Of a stretch of DNA of 64,000 nucleotides, positions 21,741 through 34,000 are shown one piece after another (within the stretch, counting starts at the first letter, position 1; each line of letters opens with the position of its first letter). Under the pieces are notes generated by a model. The model did not search any database and was not told the origin of the DNA. It saw only the letters and a program-made list of their open reading frames with translations. Both the position numbers and the translations under genes were made by a program. This stretch comes from Ophthalmolycus amberensis. Lineage: Eukaryota > Chordata > Actinopteri > Perciformes > Zoarcidae. The DNA lies in contig JAFEUB010001475.1 of the NCBI GenBank assembly GCA_024529925.1, positions 660,501 through 724,500 on the forward strand, read 5' to 3'.

Positions 21741-22448
21741 AGATCAGTAGATACATATTCATTTTTATTTTATCATTATTTGTTTTTTACTTTTCATGAT
21801 GACAGGTGAGGCGCTGCAGTGGTATCCAAGAATAGCAATGTTTCTTTTCCCTCAATTTTTCATCCTTCAATGTTTTTTGTTTAATGATCATCACATCTTT
21901 ACTGCCAGCATGGCCTGTTAGTTGTATGTGTGGAGAAAGCATTGTTTTTTCTGTCTAACAAACCCAAGTTAATGCTTAATTACCTAATGAAATACTTAGT
22001 ATTATTCCTGAAGTGTTTACAATCCGTCTTATGTGTTCATCTTCTTACCTCCCTGACCGTTGATGGTTTCTCAGAGCTGTTGGATATGTGGCAATGCTTT
22101 GATCTGTGTATGGACTGATTTAAAATCATGTGTTCTACAAAGTAATCCTCATGACTCGGTGTAGCTGCTTGTTGACAGATGCAAAGCTGTTTTAAGCCAC
22201 TATACATGTTATATTCACTATTTAAGAAGCTTCACATGAACTCAACATGACTGAAGTTGAACCAAAAAAATCTCACAGCACAAAAGTGTGACTTCAGAGG
22301 ACTTGAGTGTTTTATTGAATGCAACACCAAACCAGTGAAGTTGAGAAATGAGTCGGAGCAGAAGAATGACCAGGAAACATCTGGAAATAAAGAAACGTCC
22401 TCATTAATTATCTCAGTGTTTCTGTGTTTACACAATAACACACATTAC

Positions 22449-22450
<2 letters not shown>
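21741..22450. other. Intergenic, nothing recognised
   Basis: AT-rich sequence with only short, unconvincing ORFs on both strands. Confidence 0.4.
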
Positions 22451-22486
<36 letters not shown>

Positions 22487-22500
22487 TATATATTTATTTA
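22451..22500. repeat. (TA)n microsatellite
   Basis: About 20 TA units followed by interrupted TA/TTTA sequence. Confidence 0.9.
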
Positions 22501-22584
22501 TTTCACTAACAAGGACCATGCCAATAACAGTATGAGTTTCGAGAGGTTTATTGCACAGTGGAATGATTGTTAGATTCCAGAAGC

Positions 22585-22740
22585 GGAAGGGGTCGAGGGA
22601 TGAATAGATATATGGTAGGGGTAGAGGGATGAAGGGATGTGGGGTAGGGATGAAAAGATGAAGGGATGTATGGTAGGGGTCAAGGTAGAGGGATGTAGGG
22701 TAGGGATGAAGAAATTAAGGGATGTAAGGAAGAAGAAACG
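22585..22740. repeat. Degenerate GGGATGAAGGGATGTGGGGTA repeat
   Basis: Purine-rich short tandem sequence with a unit of roughly 17-25 bp and irregular copies. ORFs across it are low-complexity. Confidence 0.6.
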
Positions 22741-22762
22741 AGGAGGGTTTGTAGACAGGAGG

Positions 22763-22886
22763 TTAGGCGATCGATTGGCGACCGTTGATGTCCAGCGGCT
22801 GGCGGGAACGGGGGGAATGGAGACTGTAGGGTGGGGGCCGTCTCTTTGGAAGCTCCGGCGGTGCAGAGTCCCCTGTTCCTGTAATC
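22763..22886 (-). CDS. Possible terminal exon of the unknown minus-strand gene
   Basis: A (TC)n-TTGCAG acceptor precedes 22886. One frame is open for 40 codons to a TAA at 22763-22765, with proline/arginine-rich text (PPELPKRRPPPYS). It lies downstream of the duplicated exon pieces on the same strand, so it may be the last exon of that gene. The phase (one leading base) does not match the upstream candidate donors, so the link is unproven. Confidence 0.3.
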
Positions 22887-22889
22887 CTG

Positions 22890-22921
<32 letters not shown>
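22890..22921. repeat. (GA)n microsatellite
   Basis: About 15 GA units. On the minus strand it forms the pyrimidine tract of the candidate acceptor described above. Confidence 0.9.
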
Positions 22922-22922
<1 letters not shown>

Positions 22923-23079
22923 AAAAACTGGGTTGGGGGGGAGGGATGCGAAGACAGTCGAAGAGGAAGTGAACGGGTTCGTTGTGCTTAAATACTCTGT
23001 GCAGTGTTCTGGGCGTGGCCCTGTTGCTGAACTAAGTTTATAAAACTACATATAAGTATATATGCTCATGCTCATCTTT

Positions 23080-24130
23080 TAGTCCAGCGTGAAAGGTAGT
23101 GGCTCAGGAGGTGGAGTGAGAGAGAAAAATAAAAATAACGGTAAGACAAATAACATTGTATTCATTGAATCAAAGATACTAAATGATTCATATAGTAAGT
23201 AAGACGGACAAATAATCTTTGAATGATTTTGAAAATGAATGAAATTGATGATGAACAAATAGACGTAGCATACAGTTTGTAGGTATGTTACATAATATGA
23301 CTTTGTTTTTATACTGTAGACTATTCTAGGCCACTTTCTCAACAAAACAGAAGCTCCTACTTACTTTTTCCGGCCAAAGGGAACACAATGTCAGCCCGTC
23401 CCATCGTAGAGTCAATCCGAGTCGCTCTCTTCGCAGCAGCCTCCTCCTCCTCGTCGTCGCTCTCTTCCCTGCGTCGTTTTGTGGAGCAGTCCTCAAGGCC
23501 GACGACATCGATCTCAGGGTCCTCCTCCTCTTCAGGTAGCTCACACCTGTACCTGTCAATAATACACTCAAAAGCAGCATTAAAAGCGTCACCATCATAT
23601 GGGTCAGCGTTAGGGAAATCAGGGTCAGCGTGAATCAAAGATGGTAAATGATTAATATATTTTATGATATATTTTGACGCTCATACCAACCTTTTTTGTC
23701 CACGGTGAACAGCAGCAGCTCAGGTGGTGGAGTATTGTAAAAGTTAAGTATCAGACAGAATGGTTAATAAAACAATATTTCAATTATAAAATAAACATAC
23801 TAAAGGCATAAACAGATTAACATAATACATTGAGCTATTTCTAACTTTGCCTTTACATTATAGATTCTAAATCAGAAGCTCTGACTCACCTTTTCTGTCC
23901 ACGGTGATGGCGTAAGAGGGAACAATAAATCATCGTAAGTAAGACGGACAAATAATCTTTGAATGACCAAATAAGAAATGAATTATGAACAAATAGACGT
24001 AGCATACAGTTTGTAGGTATGTTACATGGTATTACTTTGTTTTTATATTGTGGACTATTCTAGGTCACTTTCTCAACAAAACAGAAGCTCCTACTTACTT
24101 TTTCCGGCCAAAGGGAACACAAACATGGTT
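23080..24130 (-). repeat. Local duplication of exon-like segments
   Basis: A stretch of about 180-200 bp (from GTAAGTAAGACGGACAAATA to TTTTTCCGGCCAAAGGGAAC) occurs at about 23193-23385 and again at about 23933-24119, some 740 bp apart. On the minus strand both copies end in a good donor (GGAAAAA|GTAAGT at 23365/23364 and 24099/24098). A smaller module reading PPPELLLFTVDKK or close variants occurs near 23691-23735, 23890-23910 and 23085-23110, the first two followed by GTTGGT or GTGAGT donors. The pattern looks like repeated duplication of exons with flanking introns. Confidence 0.6.
23365..23640 (-). CDS. Duplicate copy of the unknown gene's acidic exon
   Basis: The minus strand is open for 93 codons. 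It contains IIDRYR, PEEEEDPEIDVVGLED and STKRRREESDDEEE, all nearly identical to the exon at 25103-25472. It lacks an internal stretch present there (EDFEFAVELPV onward), and its end diverges by frame after DEEEE to reach a GTAAGT donor at 23364. Whether it is an active alternative exon or a dead duplicate cannot be decided here. Confidence 0.45.
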
Positions 24131-24579
24131 AGTAACACAAAAGATCTCTGAATTATTGAATTAAGAATTTAATATATTTGAAATGTTACTTTACCTTTTT
24201 GGCCAATATTATTAAGGCAATTTTAACCCGCAGACTTTAACCAAACTGTCTTTGGGGAGTTTCCCTGGTCCCGTTTTCATGAGGTTTGCTCGTATTGGAT
24301 GTTCTGTATTTAGGTGTCCAGCGCAGTGCCAGTCAATTTTCAAGCAAAGGTGGTAAGTTCCTCTTCTCACATCAGCTTTCAGTGATATCTTTAGTGTTGA
24401 CCTGGAGAGGATTACAGACACTGAGGGGGATGCATGATGTGTGTGATTCAAGCACACCTCCCACTGTGCAGACTGCAGACCAACTACTATGAGCCACTGG
24501 TGCTGTGACAAGAAATATTGTGCTCATTGGAACACCGATCAAGCTAAAGGTTCCTTGCCCTGCCAGACGCAAAGGCCGG

Positions 24580-25080
24580 CCCTCAGCGTTAAAGTGGGTC
24601 AATCCAACGGCCCCAGTGCAAGGCGCTACATGGGGTGTCATCAGCCCTGCCACACACAAAGGCTACCATGAGAACCACTGGTCCTGCTTCGATGTGGACT
24701 CAGTGGTTGCTCCGATGACGTTTCTGGGAGGATTGATCCATCCAGCGTGCAGATATGAGGCCCTCAGGGTTAAAGTGGGTCAATCCAACGACCCCAGTGC
24801 AAGGCGCTACATGGGGTGTCATCAGCCCCACCAGATGCAAAGGCTACCATGAGAACCACTGGTCCTGCTTCGATGTGGACTCAGTGGTGGCTCCGATGAC
24901 GTTTCTGGGAGGATTGATCCATCCAGCATGCATGAGTAGATACCATAGAAAAGCCCCAGTGCAAGACGCTACATGGGGTGTCATCAGCCCTGCCAGATGC
25001 AAAGGCTACCATGAGAACCACTGGTCCTGCTTCGATGTGGACTCAGTGGTTGCTCCGATGACGTTTCTGGGAGGATTGTC
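24580..25080 (+). repeat. Three tandem copies of a 125-180 bp unit
   Basis: Copies at about 24588-24750, 24767-24931 and 24953-25078 share GCTACATGGGGTGTCATCAG through to GACGTTTCTGGGAGGATTG, with only a few differences. The plus strand keeps one open frame in each copy (QGATWGVISP, HENHWSCFDVDSVVAP), hinting at a coding ancestor, possibly a transposon. The third copy runs directly into the end of the unknown gene's exon at 25079. Confidence 0.7.
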
Positions 25081-25099
25081 AGCCCGTCCCATCGTAGAG

Positions 25100-28000
25100 T
25101 CAATCCGAGTCGCTGTCTTCGGACCACCTCCGCCTCTTCATAGCAGCCTCCTCCTCGTCGTCGCTCTCTTCCCTGCGTCGTTTTGTGGAGGAGCCGAGGC
25201 CAGAAGTTGAGGGAACTACTGCATCCTCTTCTGAAGAATCTTCCAAGGAGAGTGGCCCAATGTCTTCAACATCCAGTACAGGGAGCTCAACTGCAAACTC
25301 AAAGTCCTCGTCCTCAAGTCCGACGACATCAATCTCAGGGTCCTCCTCCTCTTCAGGTAGCCCATACCTGTACCTGTCAATAATACGCTCAAAAGCAGCA
25401 TCAAAAGCATTATAATCAAAAGGTTCAGCGTGAGGGAAAGCAGGGTCAGGGTCAGCGTGAGGGAAAGCAGGGTCAGTGTTAATAAAATATATTCTTTCAC
25501 TGTTAATAAAATATATTCTTTCACTGTTAAATAATATGCTATACTTGTAAAGCTTATACTGCGGAGTTGTGAGGTCACTGTAAGTAGGTCAAAAACTCCG
25601 AACAGGGCTTTCCGTCACCTGTTCGCACGATAGAAACAGACACAGTGGCCTTGAAAGTAACGCTTGCTTAAACACCAGATTAGGGAGGAAACTGCCATCT
25701 TAGAGTTAGCAAAAGAGCTCTCTTATCTATTCACACAGAGACTTCGAAATAGCTTAGAACTGCACCCTGTTTGACACCGTAAAGTGTTAACAACATTTCA
25801 CACATACTGATATTCCAGAGAAGGCGGGATCCGGAAATGAGCCAGTGTGGATGACGATATCCAGTGCTCCAACCGGCTGTCTGCCAGCTAAAAACAGACC
25901 CGCCTCCATCTTTGCTTTGACCAATAGGCTTCCCTCCGAAGAACCTATGAACCTATCAGACGCATGCGCACTTTTGTATTAAGCGCCTTAGGTTTCACTT
26001 TTAGAGACACCTTGTTAGAGTCCGGACTCGTTCAACAGCTGGACATAATACTTCTGTCACAAATAAATGTTTAATTGCTTGAATTGAGCTAAACGCCTCG
26101 ATCTCAGTCTGTTACTCGATTTCCATTCTCAATATGGTAGCAGAGGATGGTTGCAAAGATCCAAGAAGTTTTTTCACAGAGTAACAGGTGATTCTTCTGC
26201 TCAACAGAAGAAAAAAAAAGGCGTTTTCCCGAGAGGCTGGGAGGCCGGTTGCCGACCGGAGCCATTCTGTTCACATCTCGGGAACCTGATCATAGCAGCT
26301 GCACTCAAAAGGTAAGCAGAAGCCTATTTAAATGAAATCTGCATATTGTATACTAGATTTTACCAAATTGAATTGATCAGAAGTACTGGGAAGTGAGTAT
26401 GAATTGCATTGACTAAAGTGCTAAAGATAAAAAACTATATAGCATTGTGACAGGATTGTTTTGTGCCGGCAGTGTGGTTTGTTTTAACATAGAATGTACA
26501 TGTGTGTGTGTCTGGATCTCACAGAAACTGAAGGTTGTGAAATTGCATAGGCTAACAGCGTGTACACCGTGTAGATTTTGAGGACTGTTCAGAAGTCACA
26601 CAGCCGTGGCGACAGCTTCGGTTTGCTGACCAATGACGGTCTGAAAAGATTGAATCCCGGGCCATATTGTTAGTCTATGTAAAATAGCAAGCTGATGTTT
26701 GGATCAAGTATATAGAAATTGTTGTGGAAATACGCTGATGTGAAAGTAGTGTGAGTGAAGACTGCAACACCATTTCCTCAAGGGACCCGCTTCGTGAAAA
26801 GCGTTCACTGTAAAACGCAGATCCATTACTTGGTTTGATGAACGAGTATTTCAGAGGGGGCAGTGTATGGGGGTGTGCAGCATAGATGTGCTCTGGGGAG
26901 ACATCGATTAAATTGTAGCACAAAATATCTCCACTTTCTTCGGAATCGTGTTTCCATAATGCGTGCTTTGTAAAAGATAAGATCAATAGATCTCCTGACG
27001 AGGTTCGGGTGCGAATATTTGTGGATCACGGCAGTGTGTGGGAGATTGCGTGCGGATTAAAGATCTCTGGGAGACGCCCACTTCCTTAGGGGACCGGTTT
27101 CGTGCAAACGCTATAAAAACAGATCGATAAGTAATCTGTGCGTGTTGCAGAAAAGGCAGTGCGTGGGTTCGATTTGGTATGATTGATGAGTGTTTGTGTG
27201 CAGCGTACATACATGTGTTAGAGACAGCTGAGAATTGGAGTTGGAGGGGTTCCAAGGTACGTTTGCTTCTCAGAGATTGACGGTTACGTGCAGCAGAGTC
27301 CATGCATGAGACATAAGCTTTGCATCCATCACAAGTACCATAAACATTAGAGTTTAGAATAAAGACAGCTTAGGACAGAATAGAGCGGTTCAGATTTGTG
27401 CTAATATATGTGTCAGTTTTACTTACAGGGTCAGAGAAATTACAGATTTATTAGGAGTTGTATTTGTGCTAATATATGTGTCAGTTTTATTTACAGGGTC
27501 AGAGAAATTACAGATTTATTAGGAGTTGTGTAGGCTAAGGGCTCGCAGAATTTGTTAAAGCGAATACAGAAGCAGGCAGACAGACTGAATTAGGGAGTGC
27601 AGCATAGAGTAGAAATCAGATAAGAACTAGGGGCCAGCTGCAGTTGGAGTGTGAGAAGAAAAATTTGACAGTAGCTTTGGCTCCCTCTGGTGGCAGTTGA
27701 GGTACTGCAAGAAGAAAATTTTACAGAAGCTTTGGCTCCCTCTGGTGGCAGTTGAGGTACTGCAAGAAGAACATTTGACAGGAGCTTTGGCTCCCTCTGT
27801 TGGCACTTCAGGAACTGCAAGAAGAACATTTGACAGGAGCTTTGGCTCCCTCTGTTGGCACTTCAGGAACTGCAAGAAGAACATTTGACAGGAGTTTTGG
27901 CTCCCTCTGTTGGCACTTCAGGAACTGCAATAAGAACATTTGATAGGAGCGTTGGCTCCAACTGGTGGACATTCGAGAGTACTGCATCAAAAAACTTGAA

Positions 28001-31000
28001 CATTTGAAACTTGGAAAAGTTTGCAATTTGAAATTTCAAAACAAAAGAAATTTGAAATTTGAAATTCTGAAAAAAAAAAAATAATTGAAAATTCTAAAAA
28101 ATAAAATAAAAAATCATTTGAATTGAATTAAAAAAAGAAGAAGAAAAAAAAAAAAAACACAAGAAGATATGGCTGGAGCTGCGGCTCCATCTGGAGGCTA
28201 TTCAGGAGAACTACGTGCAAAATTGAAGAAGGCACTCACAGACACAGCAGGAAAGACTGTATGGAAAAGAGACAACATCCATTGGGATAACTGCATGAAA
28301 CGATGGCAAGAGCAGGGATGGTGGAAGGCGGCCAGTCCACTGCCTCCATCAGTCAACAACCTCCGGCTTTTCACCAACGATTTGACAAAACGAGTGGCTC
28401 ACGCACAGACTGCAGAGACAAATCAAACGACAAATCAAACCAAGCGATGGGGGTTCGCTAACCCACTGAAGCAAGCCCGCAAAGACAGAGAAGAGGAACA
28501 GCGAGTGGCAATGATGGCACTAGGAATGGCCATCACAGATCGGATGCAGGTGGACATGCCAACCGGAAAAGAAAAAACCAGCCCCCATCTGTCACTCGAC
28601 ATCACCTCACTCAACATCAACCCCCTTGACATCACCCCTACCACACAAGGCAAGGCAAGGCAAGGCAAGTTTATTTGTATAGCACATTTCAACAACAAGG
28701 TAATTCAAAGTGCTTCACATGAAACCATTAAAAGCATAAAGGCAAAAGTAAAGGAGATTTAAAACATACATTGAAACAATAATTGATGTCTCCCTGAGAC
28801 ATTACGCTGCACGCAATCAACCATACACTGCCGCAATTCTGCAATTTCTCGCACACAAACCACGTCTGGAAAAGATCTCTGCCGATCTGCGTTTTATAGT
28901 GTACGCCTTGCACGAACTCGGTCCCGGAGGAAATGGCGACATATTGTGCACTTTCTAAATTTGAATCGATGTCTCCCTGAGACATTACGCTGCACGCAAT
29001 CAACCATACACTGCCGCAATTCTGCAATTACTCGCACACAAACCACGTCTGGAAAAGATCTCTGCCGATCTGCGTTTTATAGTGTACGCCTTGCACGAAC
29101 TCGGTCCCGGAGGAAATGGCGATATATTGTGCAGTCCTTTTAAAACGATTAAACTTCACATAAAACCATTAAAAGCATCAAAACATAAGGCAAAAGAAAA
29201 GGAGATTTAAAAACAATTAAAGAAACAGTGTAAGAAATAAAATTCAGTGGTAAAATGCAGAAATGCAGGAAATTGATTAATATATTAATTGAATGTGGTT
29301 CAATTAAAGGCAGCAGCAAACAGAAAGGTCTTCAATCTTGATTTAAATGAGCTGAGGGTCTCAGCAGACCTGCAGCTTTCTGGGACTTTGTTCCAGATAT
29401 GTGGAGCAGAAAAACTGAACGCTGCTTCTCCATGTTTAGTTCTGACTCTGGGAACAGAAAGTAGACCGGTCCCAGACGACCTGAGGGGTCGAGATGGTTC
29501 ATAAGGTAGCAGCAGATCAGAGATGTATTTTGGCCCAAAACCATTCAGTGCTTTGTAAACCAACAGCAGGATTTTAAAGTCAATTCTTTGTTGGACAGGA
29601 AGCCAGTGCAAAGACCTCAGAACTGGAGTGATGTGATCCACCCTCCTGGTCTTAGTGAGGACTCGAGCTGCAGCGTTCTGAATCAGCTGCAGCTTTCTGA
29701 CGGACTTTTTACAGAGACCTGTAAACACACCGTTACAGTAGTCCAGTCTGCTGAAGATAAATGCATGGACAAGTTTTTCCAAATCCTGTTGAGACATAAG
29801 TCCTCTAATCCTTGATATATTCTTCAGGTGATAATAGGCTGATTTTGTAATTGTCTTGATATGGCTGTTCAGGTTGAGGTCTGAATCCATAACTACACCT
29901 AGATTTCTGGCTTGGTTTGTGGGTTTTAACATCAGTGACTGAAGCTGAGCGGTGATTTTCAATTGTTCGTCCTTGGTACCAAAAACAATTACTTCTGTTT
30001 TATCTTTGTTTAATTGAAGAAAATTCTGGCACATCCAGTTGTTGATTTGTTCAATGCAGTTACCCAGCCCTTGTATGGGATTATAGTCCCCTGGTGACAT
30101 AGTTATGTAGATTTGTGTGTCGTCTGCATAATTATGATAACACACTTTGTTGTTTTCCATAATCTGAGCTAGTGGAAGCATGTAGATGTTGAACAGAAGA
30201 GGCCCCAGTATTGAACCTTGGGGAACACCACATGTCATTTTAGTCAGCTCTGATGTGTAATCAGCTACAGACACAAAGTATTCTCGGCCCTTCAAGTAGG
30301 ATTCAAACCAGTTAAGTGCTGTGCCAGAGAGTCCCACCCAGATTTTTAGTCTTTCTAGGAGTATGGCATGGTCGACCGTGTCGAATGCAGCACTGAGATC
30401 TAGTAACACTAAGACTGAACTTCTGCTGTTGTCTATGTTTAAGTGGATGTCGTTGAAAACCTTAACAAGAGCAGTTTCAGTGCTGTGGTGCTGTCGAAAG
30501 CCTGACTGGAAAACATCAAAGCAGTTATTTACGGTCAAGAAGTTGGTCAGCTGTTGGAAAACCGCTTTTTCAATTATTTTACTTAAAAATGGGAGGTTTG
30601 ATATTGGCCGATAATTTTTCATCGTTGCGGAGTCTAAACTAGCCTTCTTTAGGAGTGGTTTAATAACTGCAGTTTTTAGGGCTTGTGGGAAGACACCTGA
30701 GAGAAGGGATGTGTTTACAATTTGTAAAAGATCAGTGGTCATGCAGTTTGAAATATTTTTGAAAAAGTGTGTTGGTAGAATATCCAAGCAGCAGGAGGAT
30801 GACTTCAGATGTTGTATAATGTCTTCTAGGCTTCTACGGTCGATTGAATGAAATTGTGACATGATATTTGAATGGATGTTAGATCGGGACAACACATATC
30901 CTGTGGTTGATGTGGAGGCACTGACTGCTTGTCTAATTTTCTGAATTTTGTCAGTAAAAAAGGAGGCAAATTGATTGCATGCCCAGGTGGATTGGAGTTC

Positions 31001-34000
31001 AGCAGCTACCGACACTGGAGGGTTTGTTAGCCTGTCGACAGTAGCAAATAAGGCGCGTGTATTGTTCTTGTTTTTGGTTATGATGTCAGAGAAGAATGAC
31101 TGCCTTGCATTTCTAAGTTCCAAATTATAATTGCGAAGTCTCTCTTTATAGATGTCACAGTGAACCTGGAGATTAGTTTTTCGCCACCTGCGCTCAGCTT
31201 TCCGACACTCTCGTTTCTCCATTTTGACCAACGTAGCATTTCTCCAAGGAGATCTTTGCTTACCCGAGATAACCTTCACTTTAGTGGGTGCAATGGCATC
31301 AATAATATTTTTTACTTTAAAATTGAAGCCATCTACAAGCTCATTGACTGAGAGGCAAGAGAGGGCTGGTGTGGAGGAGAACTTCTGAATAAATAGTTCA
31401 CTGGTGTTTTCAGAGATGTAACGCTTTGTCACAACCTTGGTTTGGACATTTGTGTGCAAGGAGATTGCACTCTCAAAGAAAACACAGAAATGATCAGAGA
31501 GTGCAACATCAGTCACAGCAACCTTGGAAATGTTTACACCTTTGGTGATGATTAGGTCCAGAGTGTGCCCCCTGTTGTGGGTGGGTCCTGTCACATGCTG
31601 AGTCAGATCATAGTTATCAAGGACACCACTTAGTTCTATAGACTCTCTGTCCTGGGGATTATCAACATGGATATTAAAATCACCAACAATAACAACACAG
31701 TCAAAATCAATACAGATTACAGACAACAGTTCAGTAAACTCATCAAAGAAGGTTGCACAGTATTTAGGCGGTCTGTAAATGTTTAGGAATAAAGCTTGAT
31801 TGGAATTCAGAGCCACATATTCAAAAGAACTAAAATGACCAAAGGGCATCTGCTTGCATTGAAGAGAATCATTAAATAAAACAGCAACTCCACCTCCTTT
31901 CTTATGCGCTCTTGTTTCACTCATGAAACTGAAGTTGGGAGGTGTTGATTCAATAAGAACAGCTGCACTGTTATCTTGATTTAACCAAGTTTCAGTTAAA
32001 AACAAAATGTCACTTTTGGCCACTGATGAACACCTCAGCCTTGACAGAGCTGACTGTGTTTAACAGATCAATAAACACAAGCCCAGGTAGGTCCAGAAAA
32101 GACTGCACAAGAACCGGGCCAGGCATCTCTGGCCTCGGCCCCTCCCCCGCCCTCAACTGGCCTGTATCCAGCACTTCCTTCAGTTCCTCCCCCATACTCC
32201 CCGAATAATCCATTTATACAAGCACCGGTGAGACAAGTAAAGGGAGGACTGCTCACAGGAGCATTCCAGATGTCCCTGGATGAAGGGTGCACCGTCGACA
32301 CGCGCTCCACCTCAACAGAGCGAGCGATGAGAGGCATGATGGAGAGGGTGAAGACATTGGAAAGAGCTATGACAAGAGTCCCAATAGACGAAGAAGATCC
32401 TGAGACAGCAGAGACAGGCCAGCAGGCCAACGACGATGAAGCAGAGGCCCAGCAGCAGAGACACTTCGATCAGGAGTGTATTCAGCGACTTCGCGACGAA
32501 ATCGCTGTCACAACACCTCCCCCCAGGCACTCAGAAGAGACCCATGTGACAAACAACCTGTACTATGATCCTGAAGCTAGAAGACAGCCATCACCAAGGA
32601 ACTCAAGCGGACCCAGTACATTGGAGAAGCTCTCTGTCCTGCGAGCAGGGGCTGAAGAGCTACAACAGACTCAGTCCTCAGTCATAGCCCACAGCAGAGA
32701 CACCAGCCACTGTGACAGACCGGTGGAAGTACCAATGTATACGGTGTCAGGCACTCTACACGGAAAAGTCTCCCCCTTCACAACAGGCACTGGAGGTCCT
32801 CTCCCCCGACATGCCATGCAGCTTCGGTCTCAGGGCCAGCACCAACGAGAACAAACAGAGGAGAGTTCTTTTGGTATATATCCCCTGAGAGCAGCCCCCA
32901 CTCAAGCGCAACCACAGCGTGTTCAATTTGTGCCTTTTGGGTTTGCAGACATGACCAGCATGATACAACAGCTTCCATCCCTCCATGCAGGAGCCGATCC
33001 GTGGATTGAGCTCACGGAAGCTTTGACTGCTGGCAGCCCGCTGGCAGTGGGCGACCTGAAAGCACTTCTCTCCCGCTGTCTGGACTCATCCCAGTGTACT
33101 GCCCTCCTATTCTTGGCAGGCGCTGGTGCGGCACTAGATGCCGCCCCCTTTGATCGCTATCGTACAGCGTTGTGGCGGGAGCTCAGAACTAAGTTCCCCA
33201 CTCCAGTGAACCAAGGCGCAGTGGCAGCATTCATCTGGGCCACAGGAGAGTCCCCACCCCTGTATCTGGCCAGAGCAGAACGGGTGTGGCGCCAGGCCTT
33301 CAGAGAGCCACATGATGGAAGCGTTACCACAGTGTCACTATGGCGTGCAATGGTAAAAACAGGCCTCCCTGAAGGACCTCGCCAGTGCATGGACGCAGTG
33401 GTTGGCCTGGAAGAAATGACACAAGACATGTGGAACGGCCAGCTCCGACATTACCTCACTAAGCACATTCAAACTGAGGCTGGTAACGACACAGAAATTA
33501 AGACCTTGCAGAAGGCCCTACTCAAGAAACAACTCAAAGAACACGACGCGGCTGAGGCCGCCACGAAATCTAAGGCTAAACAGCAACAACAGCTGGTAGT
33601 CCAACCTGCACAGGCTCCACCTCCAACGGCACCTACTCCTTCTGTCCCACTGGAGGTCATGATGGCTATGATGTCAGCAGGCGGTGACCAGTCACGCCCA
33701 TGGGTCCCACAGGGCCAATGGGGTGGAAGAGGAGGAGCCAGAGGAAGAGGAGCACCTGGAGACAGAGGAGCGTCCTATTTCTGCTACAACTGTGGGAGAC
33801 CGGGACACTTTGCAAGAGACTGCAGAGCAGCACCGCAGCAAACACAGAGAGGAAGAGGACAGTACTCCAGGGGAGGAGGCGGACGGGGCTATGACAGACA
33901 AGGACCACAGCAAGGGGCCCATCAGGCTCCTTGGAACGAGCCACATGATCCTCAAGGCGGGGCTCATGCCACACAGGCAAGTAGCCAACAACAATGGCCT

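Larger units (their letters stand above)
28650..32074 (-). mobile_element. L2-type non-LTR retrotransposon inserted in ERV2 gag
   Basis: A 3.4-kb LINE with the 7-bp target duplication ACACAAG at 28643-28649 and 32075-32081. Its 3' end (at 28650) is the (TTGCC)n-type tail preceded by GCTATACAAATAAACTTGCC, as in fish L2 elements. The 5' end is truncated within the endonuclease domain. The 3' region includes two foreign units (28785-29136) related to the ERV leader. Confidence 0.93.

Noticed and set aside
22763..22972. 111-codon plus-strand ORF over the (GA)n tract
   Set aside because: Purine-rich low complexity; the minus-strand exon reading is more convincing, though still weak.
32228..32230. 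ATG at 32228 as the true start of an independent ERV2 gag
   Set aside because: The same frame continues upstream to the LINE junction and matches ERV1 gag, so it is only an internal methionine.
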